64,000 nt of DNA from an uncultured Oscillospiraceae bacterium (GTDB lineage: Bacteria > Bacillota > Clostridia > Oscillospirales > Oscillospiraceae). Below are positions 50,916 through 60,569 of this stretch, in pieces (position 1 is the stretch's first letter; every line of letters begins with the position of its first letter). The notes below the pieces were generated by a model. That model was given only the letters and a program-made list of their open reading frames with translations. It did no database searches and was not told where the DNA came from. Position numbers and translations under genes: made by a program. The stretch lies in NCBI GenBank assembly GCA_934591845.1, contig CAKTPO010000010.1, positions 1 through 64,000 on the forward strand. The letters run 5' to 3'.

Positions 50916-52694
50916 ATGCTTCTGAATATGGAGGGTGTCTGCAAAACCTATGGGGATCGGACACTTTTGGATGATGTGACCTTTTATATGAAGACCGGAG
51001 ACCGGGTGGGTGTCGTAGGTGTCAACGGCTGCGGAAAATCCACCTTTCTTCGGTTGGCGGCGGGAAAGGATCGGTGTGACCGGGGCAGTGTTTCCTATGA
51101 CCCCAATGTGCGGCTGGGATATCTGCCCCAGGCGCCGGAGTACGACCCGGAGAAGACCGTTATGGAGCAGGTGGAGTCGGGGCTGGACCCTACCGCCCGG
51201 GAAATCGCCCGGTATGAGGCGGTGGAGATCCTGACCCGGCTGGGCATTGAGGACCCGGAAAAGAAAATGGGTACCCTTTCCGGCGGTCAGCGCAAGCGGG
51301 TGGCCCTGGCGGCCTGCCTGGTACACCCCTGCGATTTGCTGCTGCTGGACGAGCCTACCAACCACCTGGACGCGGAAATGATCAGCTGGCTGGAAACCTA
51401 TTTGCAGCGCTTTACCGGTGGCATTCTCTTGGTGACTCACGACCGGTATTTCCTGGAACGGGTGGCGGACCGGACGGCAGAGGTCAGCTTTGGCAAGCTT
51501 TACCTCTATGAGGGCGGGTATTCGGCCTACTTAGAGGGCAAGGCCCGCCGAGAGGAACTGGAAGCCGCCTCGGAGCGGAAACGGAAGTCCCTGCTGCGGC
51601 GGGAACTGCAATGGGTGCTGCAAGGCCCCTGTGCCCGGGGCACCAAAAGCCGGGAACGGCTGGAACGGTATGAGGCCCTGAAAGCGGTGCAGCCGCCCCA
51701 GACGGAAGAAAGCCTGGGAAAGCTTCAGGCCCTGACCTCCCGACTGGGAAAGAAAACCATCGAACTGCGGGACGTGGGCAAGTGCTTTGACGGGAGGTTC
51801 GTCCTGCGGCATTTTGATTTCACCTTGCAGCGGACGGATCGCATCGGCATCGTAGGCGGCAACGGGGCGGGAAAATCCACCCTGTTAAACCTGATTTCCG
51901 GCAGACTCACTCCGGACGAGGGTACCGTCACCCTGGGAGATACGGTAAAACTGGGATATTTTTCCCAGCACGCCCAGGAGTTAGACCCCCTGGAAATGGC
52001 CCTGGATTACGTGAAGGCCCGGGGCGACCGGATCGAAACCCCGGAGGGGACACTGACGGCATCCAAGCTCATGGACCAGTCCCTCTTTTCCGGCCCCTTG
52101 CAGCACCGGCTCATCGGCAAGCTCTCCGGCGGGGAAAAGCGGCGGCTGTTCCTGCTGGGGCTGCTGGCCGAGGCCCCCAATGTATTGCTGCTGGACGAGC
52201 CTACCAACGATCTGGACATTCCCACCATGACCCAGTTGGAAAACTACCTGGAAACTTTCCCCGGTGCCATCATCGCCGTATCCCACGACCGGTATTTTCT
52301 GGACCGCATCTGCACCCGGATTTTCGCCGTAGAACCTGACGGCCAGACCTTAGAATACGTGGGCGGCTACACCGACTACCTGGAAAAGGCCCAGGGGAAA
52401 CCTGAAAAACAGGAAAAAAAGAAAGGGGAACCCCAGGAAAAACCCCGGGCACGGAAGCTCAAATTCACATTCAAGGAGCAGCGGGAGTTTGACACCATCG
52501 AAGACGACATTGCCGCCCTGGAACAGGCCCTGGAAGAAAACCGCCGGTCCCAGGAACAGGCCGGCAGCGATTTTGAGAAGCTCCAAACCCTTATGGAGGA
52601 GCAAAAGACCCTGGAAGCCCAGTTAGAAACCAAAACCGAACGCTGGCTGTACCTGACGGAATTGGCAGAACGAATCGAGAGAGACAAAAATTGA
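50916..52694 (+). CDS. ABC-F family ATPase (Uup-like)
   Basis: A 592-residue cytoplasmic protein with two ABC domains and no membrane part. Domain 1 has GVNGCGKS, LSGGQRKR and LLLLDEPTNHLD; domain 2 has GGNGAGKS, LSGGEKRR and DEPTNDLD. A C-terminal coiled coil (about 510-592) resembles Uup/YdiF types. ABC-F proteins act on the ribosome in translation control or antibiotic protection; this one looks like a housekeeping type. AAGGAG precedes the ATG at 50916. The last codon and stop (AAT TGA) come from the first heptamer of repeat block 7. Confidence 0.9.
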   Translation: MLLNMEGVCKTYGDRTLLDDVTFYMKTGDRVGVVGVNGCGKSTFLRLAAGKDRCDRGSVSYDPNVRLGYLPQAPEYDPEKTVMEQVESGLDPTAREIARYEAVEILTRLGIEDPEKKMGTLSGGQRKRVALAACLVHPCDLLLLDEPTNHLDAEMISWLETYLQRFTGGILLVTHDRYFLERVADRTAEVSFGKLYLYEGGYSAYLEGKARREELEAASERKRKSLLRRELQWVLQGPCARGTKSRERLERYEALKAVQPPQTEESLGKLQALTSRLGKKTIELRDVGKCFDGRFVLRHFDFTLQRTDRIGIVGGNGAGKSTLLNLISGRLTPDEGTVTLGDTVKLGYFSQHAQELDPLEMALDYVKARGDRIETPEGTLTASKLMDQSLFSGPLQHRLIGKLSGGEKRRLFLLGLLAEAPNVLLLDEPTNDLDIPTMTQLENYLETFPGAIIAVSHDRYFLDRICTRIFAVEPDGQTLEYVGGYTDYLEKAQGKPEKQEKKKGEPQEKPRARKLKFTFKEQREFDTIEDDIAALEQALEENRRSQEQAGSDFEKLQTLMEEQKTLEAQLETKTERWLYLTELAERIERDKN

Positions 52695-53472
52695 CAATTG
52701 ACAATGGACAATTGACAATTTTTGGTAAACGAACGTTCCAGGAATATGTCGGTTAGAAAATGCACCCATCAGCGAAACCGTAGGGAACGGCTATGTGCCG
52801 TTCCGGGGACGCCCGTTTTTCTGGTTCGTCCGGGTTATACGTGGGCACGGTCAGTGTTATTGTAGGGAACGGCCTATGTGCCGTTCCGCACCCGAAAGGA
52901 CGGAACCGTTCCCGGTAAACCCCGGCCCCCTATAGCACGGTACAAAAGCTTCCCCTCCGGGGAAGCTGGCTCGGCCAAAGGCCGAGACTGATGAGGCGGC
53001 GGGGCAGCGTGAAACATTCCAGAAACGATAGGCGAATCCGTAGAAACGTCCCATATGATCGCCGCCCGTCCTTAGAATCCCTCGGTTGAAAACGTGCCCC
53101 TACCAGCGAAACCGTAGGGAACGGCCTATGTGCCGTTCCGCACGTTTAAGGGCGGAACTATTTCCGATAATACAAAAAACGCCCCCTGTCATGTCATTCC
53201 GACCGGAGCGCAAGCGGAGTGGAGGAATCCACCACGTGGGATAATAAACCAACACAAGATAAAACTTGCTGCTTGGGAAGATTCCTCGACTCACTGCGCT
53301 CGCTTGGAATGACATGATCGGTGGGTGGCTCCGTTCATCTACACGGGTTGTAATTGCAACGTAACGGAACGGCACACAGGCCGTTCCCTACATACTTTAA
53401 CGGATGGGTCAAAATGAACAACGTTGGTCGCCCCAATAATTGTCAATTGTCCATTGTCAATTGTCAATTTTT
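52689..53472. repeat. Mosaic repeat block 7
   Basis: About 780 bp. The left heptamer array overlaps the ABC-F stop (52689-52722). Four hairpins of the GGAACGGC type follow (about 52786 degenerate, 52866, 53119 and 53365). The gcttcccctccggggaagc / ggccgagactgatgagg module (52948-53040) and the inverted 125-bp element (53192-53314) are present. A right array reading TTGTCA lies at 53440-53470. Two core units appear in tandem, as in block 6. Confidence 0.86.
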
Positions 53473-53580
53473 CCCCCGTTCCCAACGAATCCTACCATCT
53501 ACAACAACATGCCGCCTCCCATTGCGGCGTTTCTTCCCCCAGGGGGAAGGCAATATGAATTTCTTCAAAGGAGCGTTTCC

Positions 53581-54846
53581 ATGATCGAAACCATCGAATT
53601 GGCCCCCGGGGTGCGGCTGCGGTGCTGCCGGGATGGGCGGTTTAAGCAGAATGCCCTCTCTATTCAATATGTCCGGCCTATGGCCCGGGAGGAGGCGGCT
53701 ATGAATGCCCTGATTCCCAGTGTGCTGCTCCGGGGCTGCAACAAGGCCCGGGATCTGCGGCAGATCACCCTGCGGCTGGATGAACTCTACGGTGCTTCCG
53801 TCAGCCCCATTTCCCGGCGGGCGGGGGACTATCAGACCACGGGCTTTTATGTGGGTCTGATGGATGACCGATTTGCCCCTCAGGGGGAGTCGGTGTTGGA
53901 GGAGACCCTGGACTTTGTGGGGCAGCTGCTTTTTGACTACCCCACGGAAAACGGCGGCTTCCTGGAACGGTTTGTCCAGGGAGAAAAAACCAACCAAATT
54001 TACGCCATTGAGGCAGAGCTTAACGACAAGCGGGCCTATGCTACCCGGCAATTGCTGAAAACCATGTGCGCCCAGGACCCCTTTGGCCTTTCCCGCATGG
54101 GCGAGCCGGAGGATGTGGAAGCCATCACCCCCCAGGGGCTGCTGCGGCACTATGAAAAGGTCCGCCGGGAAAGCCCGGTGGAGCTGTTTTATGTGGGTTC
54201 CGCGGAACCCCAGCGTGTTAAAGAGGTGCTGCTGCCCATTTTTGCCAGGGAGCGGCGGGACTATCGGCCTTTGGCCCCCCAGACGGAATTAAGCCTAAGC
54301 CCCCGGCAGGATGCCCGGGAGACCATGGAAGTCACCCAGGGAAAGCTCTCCATGGGCTATGTGACCCCCCTTACCAATCGTACAAAAGGCTTTGCCGCCA
54401 TGCAGATGCTCAACATGGTCCTGGGAGGAGACATGACATCCAAACTGTTCCAGAACGTCCGGGAAAAGCAGAGCCTGTGCTACTCCATCGGCTCCGGCTA
54501 CTACAGTGCCAAGGGCATCGTTCTGGTGTCCGCAGGCATTGACTTTGACAAGGAAGACCATGTGCGCCGGGAGGTGGAAGCCCAGGTGGAGGCTTGCCGC
54601 CGGGGAGAAATCACGGAAGCGGAGCTGGAGGGCGCACGCCATGCCCTGGTCAGTGCCTTGGCCGCAGTGCCGGATTCCCCCAGTTCCATGGAAAACTACG
54701 ATTCCTCCATGATTTTAGGGGGCAGCGGCCTGAACGTTCAGACCCACCGGCAGGCTTTGGAAGCCGTGACACGGGAGGACATTGCCCAGGCTGCCCAGAC
54801 CCTACAGCTGCACAGCACCTATTTTCTGAAAGGAGTCCAGGAATGA
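53581..54846 (+). CDS. YfmF-like M16-family protein (no zinc motif)
   Basis: A 421-residue member of the M16 peptidase superfamily with the usual two repeated domains. The HxxEH zinc motif expected in the first 80 residues is absent, so it should be the non-catalytic partner of the next gene, as in other paired M16 proteins. AAAGGAG lies before the ATG at 53581; upstream frame extension runs into repeat DNA. It overlaps the next gene by ATGA. Confidence 0.87.
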   Translation: MIETIELAPGVRLRCCRDGRFKQNALSIQYVRPMAREEAAMNALIPSVLLRGCNKARDLRQITLRLDELYGASVSPISRRAGDYQTTGFYVGLMDDRFAPQGESVLEETLDFVGQLLFDYPTENGGFLERFVQGEKTNQIYAIEAELNDKRAYATRQLLKTMCAQDPFGLSRMGEPEDVEAITPQGLLRHYEKVRRESPVELFYVGSAEPQRVKEVLLPIFARERRDYRPLAPQTELSLSPRQDARETMEVTQGKLSMGYVTPLTNRTKGFAAMQMLNMVLGGDMTSKLFQNVREKQSLCYSIGSGYYSAKGIVLVSAGIDFDKEDHVRREVEAQVEACRRGEITEAELEGARHALVSALAAVPDSPSSMENYDSSMILGGSGLNVQTHRQALEAVTREDIAQAAQTLQLHSTYFLKGVQE

Positions 54847-56132
54847 TCCAGGAGTTTTATGAGGGCCTTGACGAAACCGTCTGCCGCCAGACCCTGCCCA
54901 ACGGCCTGCGGGTGGCGGTATTGCCCCGAAAGGGCTTTTCCAAAAAGCTTGCCTATTTTGTAACGGATTTCGGCTCCATCCACCAGAATTTCCGGTTTGA
55001 GGGCCAGAAGCATCATGTTCCTGGGGGCATTGCCCATTATCTGGAACATAAAATGTTCGACCTCCCCGGAGGCCGGGATGTAAGCGAAGAATTCTCCGTC
55101 TGGGGGGCCAGTACCAACGCCTTTACCAGCTACGACATGACCGCCTATTATTTTTCCTGCACGGACCATTTTGAAGACTGTCTGCATCTGCTGCTGGAAT
55201 TCGTCAGCACCCCCTATTTTACCCAGGAGAGCGTGGAAAAAGAGCGGGGCATCATCGAGCAGGAGATCGGCATGAACCGGGACGCCGCCGACAGCGTGGT
55301 GTTTGAAAACCTGGTAAAGGTCCTCTACAGCCGTCACCCCATCCGGGTACCCATCTTAGGAACCTCCGAAAGCATTCGGGAGATCACCCCGGAAGATTTG
55401 TACCTGTGCCACAGGGCCTTTTACACACCGGGGAACATGATGCTCTGCGTGGTGGGCGATGTAGACCCGGAAGCGGTTTGCCAAATGGCCCGGGAGGTTC
55501 TGGGAGAGGAGCGGCGGGAAGTGGGCGAAAAAATCCAGGACTGGCAAGAACCCTTGACCTGCACCCAACCCCTGACCAAGGCCCGGATGGAAGTATCCAT
55601 GCCCACCTTTACCCTGGCCTTTAAGTGCGCCCCCCTGGGCCGGGGGGAAGAAGCCATCCGCCGGGAAATGGTGGCGGACCTGGCCGCCGAGGCCCTCTTT
55701 GGGGAAAGCTCAGACCTGTATCTGCAAATGTATGACCGGGGCATCATCGATGGCTCTTTCGGCGGCGGTTTTGAAACCGTGGACGGCTGCGCCCTCTTTA
55801 CCTGCGGCGGCGACAGTATGGAGCCGGAAGCGGTGCTGGAGGCGGTGGTGGCGGGCTGCAGGCGGCTGCTGGAACAGGGCCTGTTCCAAAAGGACTTCTC
55901 CCGGATGAAGCGCAGTGCCTTGGGCCGCCGCATCCGGAGCCTGGACTCCTTTGATGCCACCTGTTTCCGGGTCTGCGCCTATGAACTTACGGACTTTGAC
56001 TATTTCCGGTTCCCAAAGGTTTATGAAACCATCAAAAAAGAGGATGTGGAAAACTTTTTGCGGGAGACTGTCCGGCAGGACCGGTGCTGCCTGTCCGTTA
56101 TTGAACCCATCCGAAAGGAGCATGAAGCATGA
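54843..56132 (+). CDS. YmfH-like M16-family zinc protease
   Basis: A 429-residue M16 protease. The zinc motif HYLEH is in GGIAHYLEHKMF near residue 71, and the downstream glutamate lies in EKERGIIEQEI. GASTNAFTSYDMTAYYFS is also typical. With the preceding protein it probably forms a heterodimeric clamshell protease in the cytoplasm. Its substrate is unknown. The stop overlaps the lgt start by four bases, tying it to lipoprotein maturation only by operon position. Confidence 0.9.
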   Translation: MIQEFYEGLDETVCRQTLPNGLRVAVLPRKGFSKKLAYFVTDFGSIHQNFRFEGQKHHVPGGIAHYLEHKMFDLPGGRDVSEEFSVWGASTNAFTSYDMTAYYFSCTDHFEDCLHLLLEFVSTPYFTQESVEKERGIIEQEIGMNRDAADSVVFENLVKVLYSRHPIRVPILGTSESIREITPEDLYLCHRAFYTPGNMMLCVVGDVDPEAVCQMAREVLGEERREVGEKIQDWQEPLTCTQPLTKARMEVSMPTFTLAFKCAPLGRGEEAIRREMVADLAAEALFGESSDLYLQMYDRGIIDGSFGGGFETVDGCALFTCGGDSMEPEAVLEAVVAGCRRLLEQGLFQKDFSRMKRSALGRRIRSLDSFDATCFRVCAYELTDFDYFRFPKVYETIKKEDVENFLRETVRQDRCCLSVIEPIRKEHEA

Positions 56133-57022
56133 GTGTAAACCCCGCCAATTATTCATTTATTTCTTTTCCCGCCCTGGGCATTGAGGTAAACCCCATCCGC
56201 TATTTTTCCATTGGCCCCCTGACCATCCACCTCTACGGGGCGGTCATTGCCCTGGGGCTGTTGCTGGCTGGCATCTACTGCTGCCGCCGGAGCAAATTCG
56301 CTGCCCTCACCGATGACGACATTTTAGACGGCATCCTCTGGATCACCCCCTTTGCGGTGGTCTGCGCCAGAATTTACTACTGCGTCTTTTCCTGGCAGGA
56401 TTACGCCCAAGACCCCATTTCCGTCCTCTACATCTGGAACGGCGGCCTGGCCATTTACGGCGGCGTTCTGGGGGCGGTGCTGGGGGTGGCCATCTACTGC
56501 AAGGTGAAAAAATGCTCTATGAAAGCACTGCTGGATCTGGTGGTCATGGGCTTCCTCATTGGCCAGTTGGTGGGCCGCTGGGGCAATTTCTTCAACCGGG
56601 AAGCCTTCGGCGCGGCAACCGATGCCTTCTCCCGCATGGGCCTGTACAACACCGTCACCGGCCAGTGGGAGTATTACCACCCCACCTTCCTCTATGAAAG
56701 CCTGTGGAATCTCTGCGGCTTCCTTGCCCTCCACTTCCTCTACCCCAAGCGCAGCTATGACGGCCAGATCGCCCTGGGCTACGTAGCCTGGTACGGCCTG
56801 GGCCGGGCCATCATCGAGGGCTTGCGGATGGACAGCCTCTACTGGGGTTCTTTCCGGGTCAGCCAGGTCCTGGCCGCCGTCAGCTGCCTGGTGGCAACCA
56901 CCATCCTCATCTACCAACACTTCCGCCCCCACGACCCCCAAAACCTGGCCCAATACCGCTGCGCCGCCGACCTGGAAAAGCGGATCGAGGCGCAGAAGGC
57001 AAAAAAAAGAAACGGCACATAA
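56129..57022 (+). CDS. lgt: Prolipoprotein diacylglyceryl transferase
   Basis: A 297-residue membrane enzyme that attaches diacylglycerol to the lipobox cysteine of prolipoproteins. Signatures are IHLYGAVIALG, GGLAIYGGVLG, the core GRWGNFFNREAFG, HPTFLYES and GLGRAIIEGLRMDSL. About seven transmembrane helices. The last codons, AAC GGC ACA and the stop TAA, lie inside a palindrome aaacggc/gccgttt (57010-57029) that looks like a diverged copy of the genome's GGAACGGC hairpin. Confidence 0.94.
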   Translation: MSVNPANYSFISFPALGIEVNPIRYFSIGPLTIHLYGAVIALGLLLAGIYCCRRSKFAALTDDDILDGILWITPFAVVCARIYYCVFSWQDYAQDPISVLYIWNGGLAIYGGVLGAVLGVAIYCKVKKCSMKALLDLVVMGFLIGQLVGRWGNFFNREAFGAATDAFSRMGLYNTVTGQWEYYHPTFLYESLWNLCGFLALHFLYPKRSYDGQIALGYVAWYGLGRAIIEGLRMDSLYWGSFRVSQVLAAVSCLVATTILIYQHFRPHDPQNLAQYRCAADLEKRIEAQKAKKRNGT

Positions 57023-57084
57023 GCCGTTTGCAAAAGCCAAAACGAATGTGGCATAATGATTTTGAACAACGGGAACGGCGGGAG

Positions 57085-57670
57085 AAATTGACAATTGACA
57101 ATTATTGGAGCGACCAACGTTGTTCATTTGTACCCGTCCGTTAAAGTCCGTAGGGAACGGCCTATGTGCCGTTCCGCTGCGTGGCAATTACAACCTGTGT
57201 GGACAAAACAAAACCACCCCCGACATGTCATTCCGAGACCGTAGTGAGCCGAGGAATCTTCCCAAGTTGCAGATTTTACCTTACGTTGGTACTTTTCTGC
57301 TACGTGGTGGATCCCTCCACTCCGTTTATCGCTCAAGGCCTGAATGACATAACGGGGGCGTTTTTTGTTTTATCGGAAATAGTTCCGCCCTTTCACGTGC
57401 GGAACGGCACATAGGCCGTTCCCTACGGTTTCGCTGATTGGTGGGCGTTTTCAACCGGGGTGTTCTAAGGACGTGGGTATGGGGGGACGTTTGTACGGAT
57501 TCGCCTACAGTTTCTAGAATGTTTCACGCTGCCCCGCTGCCTCATCAGTCAGGGCTACGCCCTGCCAGCTTCCCCGGAGGGGAAGCTCTTGTACTGTGCT
57601 TTCGGATGCCTGAGGTTGTCGGAGACGGTTCCGCCCTTTCACGTTTGGAACGGCACATTGGGCGTTCTGC
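57085..57670. repeat. Mosaic repeat block 8
   Basis: About 585 bp between lgt and the coiled-coil gene. A short left heptamer array (57085-57104), the gcgaccaacgttgttcat module, GGAACGGC hairpins (57153-57174 and 57402-57423), the 125-bp inverted element (57226-57349), and a module from ttcgcctacagtttctag to the cttccccggaggggaag hairpin (57497-57595). A degenerate hairpin ggaacggcacattgggcgttc ends it. No right heptamer array is seen. Confidence 0.84.
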
Positions 57671-57688
57671 CGCAAATTCTAAGCTGCC

Positions 57689-58147
57689 TTATTTCCCAAA
57701 GAGCCGGTTAAAGGCGGTGGTGGTTTTTTCCATTTGCTGGACGGTGGCTTCCAGGGACTTTACCAGTTCGTTCAGCTCCTCGATGTCCAGTTCCTGGAGT
57801 TTTTTGGCGGCTTCGGTCAGAGCCAGGATGCCTTCGTTGACCGCATCGATGTCTGCTTCTGCCAGATTCTCTGCTGCGCCTTTTAACGAGTCAATGGCTT
57901 CATTGATGGTTTTGCTGTCCAAATCTTCCAGCTGGGCGGCGGTGTTTTGTACCGACAGGAGGATGGCGTTGACCTTGTCCAGGTCTACCCCCCGGAACAT
58001 GCGGCTGAGGCGGTTTACCTGCACCCCGGCGAAAATGCCGCCGATCAGCAGCAGGGCAAGGAGTAGCGCCAGGAGTCCCGTCTGGATTTTCATCCACAGC
58101 AGCAGAGGGTCCTTTTCTTTCGTTTCCGTCAAAGCTTTTTCTTCCAT
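57689..58147 (-). CDS. Membrane-anchored coiled-coil protein
   Basis: A 152-residue protein. A charged N-terminus, one transmembrane helix (about 20-45), and then a long heptad-rich region (about 48-148) of repeated Leu/Ala/Glu/Asp stretches with little predicted globular structure. I recognise no family. It could act as a spacer or methyl-accepting-like helical rod, but this is inference. It starts 15 bp after the LysR gene stop and is probably co-transcribed with it. Confidence 0.7.
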   Translation of the reverse strand: MEEKALTETKEKDPLLLWMKIQTGLLALLLALLLIGGIFAGVQVNRLSRMFRGVDLDKVNAILLSVQNTAAQLEDLDSKTINEAIDSLKGAAENLAEADIDAVNEGILALTEAAKKLQELDIEELNELVKSLEATVQQMEKTTTAFNRLFGK

Positions 58148-58162
58148 TGGTAACGCTCCTTT

Positions 58163-59083
58163 TTATGTATTCTCTTTCTGTAGGTACTGCTCCATTTCCC
58201 GCAGAAAGGTCTGGCCGATTTCGTCTAACTGGGTGTTTTTTTGCTGGATGTAGCCGATTTCCATTTTGGCGTTCTGGTTGTCCTTGTCCTCCCGGTAGGG
58301 GACGGCCAGATAGTCGGTGCCGTTTAGTTCCTGGCAGATGATGCCGGAGCAGAGGGTGAAGCCGTTGAGACCGATCATCAGGTTCAGCATGGTGGCCCGG
58401 TCCGTGGCCCGGATCATCTGGGGGTATTCCCGCTCGGAAAGAATTTCCTCAGCAAAGTAAGAGGAGCTTTGATCCCCCTGCTCAAAGCACAGGCAGGGGT
58501 ACTGACAAAGCTCCTCCATGGAGATGGAGGTATTGCCCGCCAAAGGGTGGCCTTTCCACAAATAGACATAGGCACTGCACTCCACCAAAGGCTTAAATTC
58601 CAGCCGGTTTTCCGCCAACAGTTTGTTGAGAACCGTCCGGTTGTGCCGGGAGCGAAAGAGAATGCCGATGTCACTGCGGCGTTGGGCCACGTCCAGGATC
58701 ACGTCAATGGTCCGGGTCTCCCGGATGGCGTATTCAAACCGGCTGGCATCAAACTGCCGCACGGTTTCTACAAAGGCCTTGGTCACAAAGGAATAATGCT
58801 GGGTGGACACGCCGAAAATCCGCTTTTTGGGCCGCAGATATTCCTGCTCCATCAGCTCATACTGCTGATAGATCTGCCGGGCGTAGTGTAAAAACCGCCG
58901 CCCCTCGTTGGTCAAGGTCACGCCCCGGTTGCTCCGGTTGAAAATCGTGACCCCCACCTCCTGCTCCAATTCCTGGATGGCCCCGGTGAGCGCCGGCTGC
59001 GTCACATACAGCTGCTCCGCCGCCCGATTCATAGACCCGGTTTCGGCAATAGTAAGACAGTAGCGTATTTGCTGTAACGTCAT
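58163..59083 (-). CDS. LysR-family transcriptional regulator
   Basis: A 306-residue regulator with an N-terminal winged helix-turn-helix (MTLQQIRYCLTIAETGSMNR within the first 20 residues, then QPALTGAIQELEQEVG) and a C-terminal periplasmic-binding-like effector domain (about 90-300). AAGGAG precedes the ATG at 59083. It lies downstream of metY on the same strand, separated by a small repeat block, so control of sulfur-amino-acid genes is possible but unproven; the coiled-coil gene follows it. Confidence 0.88.
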   Translation of the reverse strand: MTLQQIRYCLTIAETGSMNRAAEQLYVTQPALTGAIQELEQEVGVTIFNRSNRGVTLTNEGRRFLHYARQIYQQYELMEQEYLRPKKRIFGVSTQHYSFVTKAFVETVRQFDASRFEYAIRETRTIDVILDVAQRRSDIGILFRSRHNRTVLNKLLAENRLEFKPLVECSAYVYLWKGHPLAGNTSISMEELCQYPCLCFEQGDQSSSYFAEEILSEREYPQMIRATDRATMLNLMIGLNGFTLCSGIICQELNGTDYLAVPYREDKDNQNAKMEIGYIQQKNTQLDEIGQTFLREMEQYLQKENT

Positions 59084-59099
59084 AGATGCTCCTTCGTCG

Positions 59100-59252
59100 C
59101 AATGGACAATTGACAATGGACAATTGACAATGCCCCGCGACTCAACGGAAAGTCAAAACTAAAAAGTGGACTGTCGCATTTTTGAATTATTTGAAATGAT
59201 TTTCGAAGAAAATACCACAATTGTCAATTGTCAACTGTCAATTGTCAATTTT
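59100..59252. repeat. Minimal repeat block 9 with inverted heptamer arrays
   Basis: A left array (TTGACA type, 59100-59130) and a right array (TTGTCA type, 59218-59252) enclose only about 85 bp of unrelated sequence, without hairpin or 125-bp modules. It shows that the heptamer termini can occur without the usual core. Confidence 0.75.
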
Positions 59253-59285
59253 TTTAACGGCATCCCGCCGGAAATGACGGTAGGC

Positions 59286-60569
59286 TTACCGCAACGTATT
59301 CAACGCCTGGTCCAGATCTTCCAGAATATCGTCAATATGTTCCGTGCCGATGGACAGGCGGATGGTGTTTTGGTAGATGCCTACGTCGTTTAGTTCCTGG
59401 TCGGTGAGCTGGGCGTGGGTGGTGGAGGCGGGGTGGATCACCAGGCTCTTGACGTCGGCCACGTTTGCCAGGAGGCTAAAGACTTTCAAATGGTCCACAA
59501 ACCGGAAGGCCTCTTCCCGGCCACCTTTGATCTGGATGGTGAAAATGGAAGCACCGCCCTTGGGGAAGTATTTTTCATACAGGGCATGGTCCGGGTGATC
59601 CGGCAGACTGGGGTGATTCACCTTTTCCACCATGGGGTGATGGGACAAAAATTCCACCACCTTTTTGGTGTTCTCCCCGTGGCGTTCCAGCCGGAGGGAC
59701 AGGGTTTCCGTACCCTGAAGCAGCAGGAAAGCGGCAAAGGGGCTGATACAGGCCCCCTCATCCCGGAGAAGAATGGCCCGGACGTAGGTGACAAAGGGGG
59801 CCTTGGGGGCGGCTTCCGTAAAGCAGACCCCGTGGTAGCTGGGGTTGGGCTGGGAGAGCCAGGGGTATTTGCCGCTGCCCGCCCAGTCGTAAGTACCGGC
59901 ATCTACTAAGATACCGCCTAAGGTGGTGCCGTGGCCGCCAATGAACTTGGTGGCGGAGTGAACCACCAGGTCGGCTCCGTGTTCAATGGGCCGGATCAGG
60001 TAGGGGGTGCCAAAGGTGTTGTCAATGACCAGGGGCAGACCGTGGCGGTGGGCAATGGCGGCGATGGCATCAATATCCGGAATGTCCGAATTGGGGTTTC
60101 CCAGGGTCTCAATATAAATGGCCTTGGTGTTGGGCTGGACCGCCTGTTCCACTTCTGCCAGATCGTGGACATCCACAAAGCTGGCGGTAATGCCCCACTG
60201 GGGCAGGGTGTGGGCCAGAAGATTGCTGGTGCCGCCGTAGATGGTTTTCTGGGCCACGATATGCTCCCCCTGACGGGCCAGGGCCTGGATGGCATAGGTG
60301 ATGGCGGCGGCACCGGAGGCCACGGCCAGGGCGGCAGTGCCTCCCTCCAGGGCGGCGATCCGCTTTTCAAAGACCTCCTGGGTGGAGTTGGTGAGCCGCC
60401 CGTAGATGTTGCCGGACTGGCTCAGGCTGAACCGGTCCGCCGCGTCCTGGCAGCTGGGGAACACATAGGAGGTGGTGGCATAAATGGGCACTGCCCGGGC
60501 ATCACTGGCAGGGTCGGCCTGCTCCTGGCCCACATGCAGCTGCATGGTTTCAAAACGGTATCCGCTCAT
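59286..60569 (-). CDS. metY: O-acetylhomoserine sulfhydrylase (MetY family)
   Basis: A 427-residue PLP enzyme of the Cys/Met metabolism family. It makes homocysteine from O-acetylhomoserine and sulfide (EC 2.5.1.49). The PLP lysine lies in HSATKFIGGHG near 207. The start ETMQLHVGQEQADPASDARAVPIYATTSY has the family pattern, split here by a typical insert. AGAGGAA precedes the ATG. A promoter 110 bp upstream gives a leader without a SAM riboswitch core. Confidence 0.93.
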   Translation of the reverse strand: MSGYRFETMQLHVGQEQADPASDARAVPIYATTSYVFPSCQDAADRFSLSQSGNIYGRLTNSTQEVFEKRIAALEGGTAALAVASGAAAITYAIQALARQGEHIVAQKTIYGGTSNLLAHTLPQWGITASFVDVHDLAEVEQAVQPNTKAIYIETLGNPNSDIPDIDAIAAIAHRHGLPLVIDNTFGTPYLIRPIEHGADLVVHSATKFIGGHGTTLGGILVDAGTYDWAGSGKYPWLSQPNPSYHGVCFTEAAPKAPFVTYVRAILLRDEGACISPFAAFLLLQGTETLSLRLERHGENTKKVVEFLSHHPMVEKVNHPSLPDHPDHALYEKYFPKGGASIFTIQIKGGREEAFRFVDHLKVFSLLANVADVKSLVIHPASTTHAQLTDQELNDVGIYQNTIRLSIGTEHIDDILEDLDQALNTLR

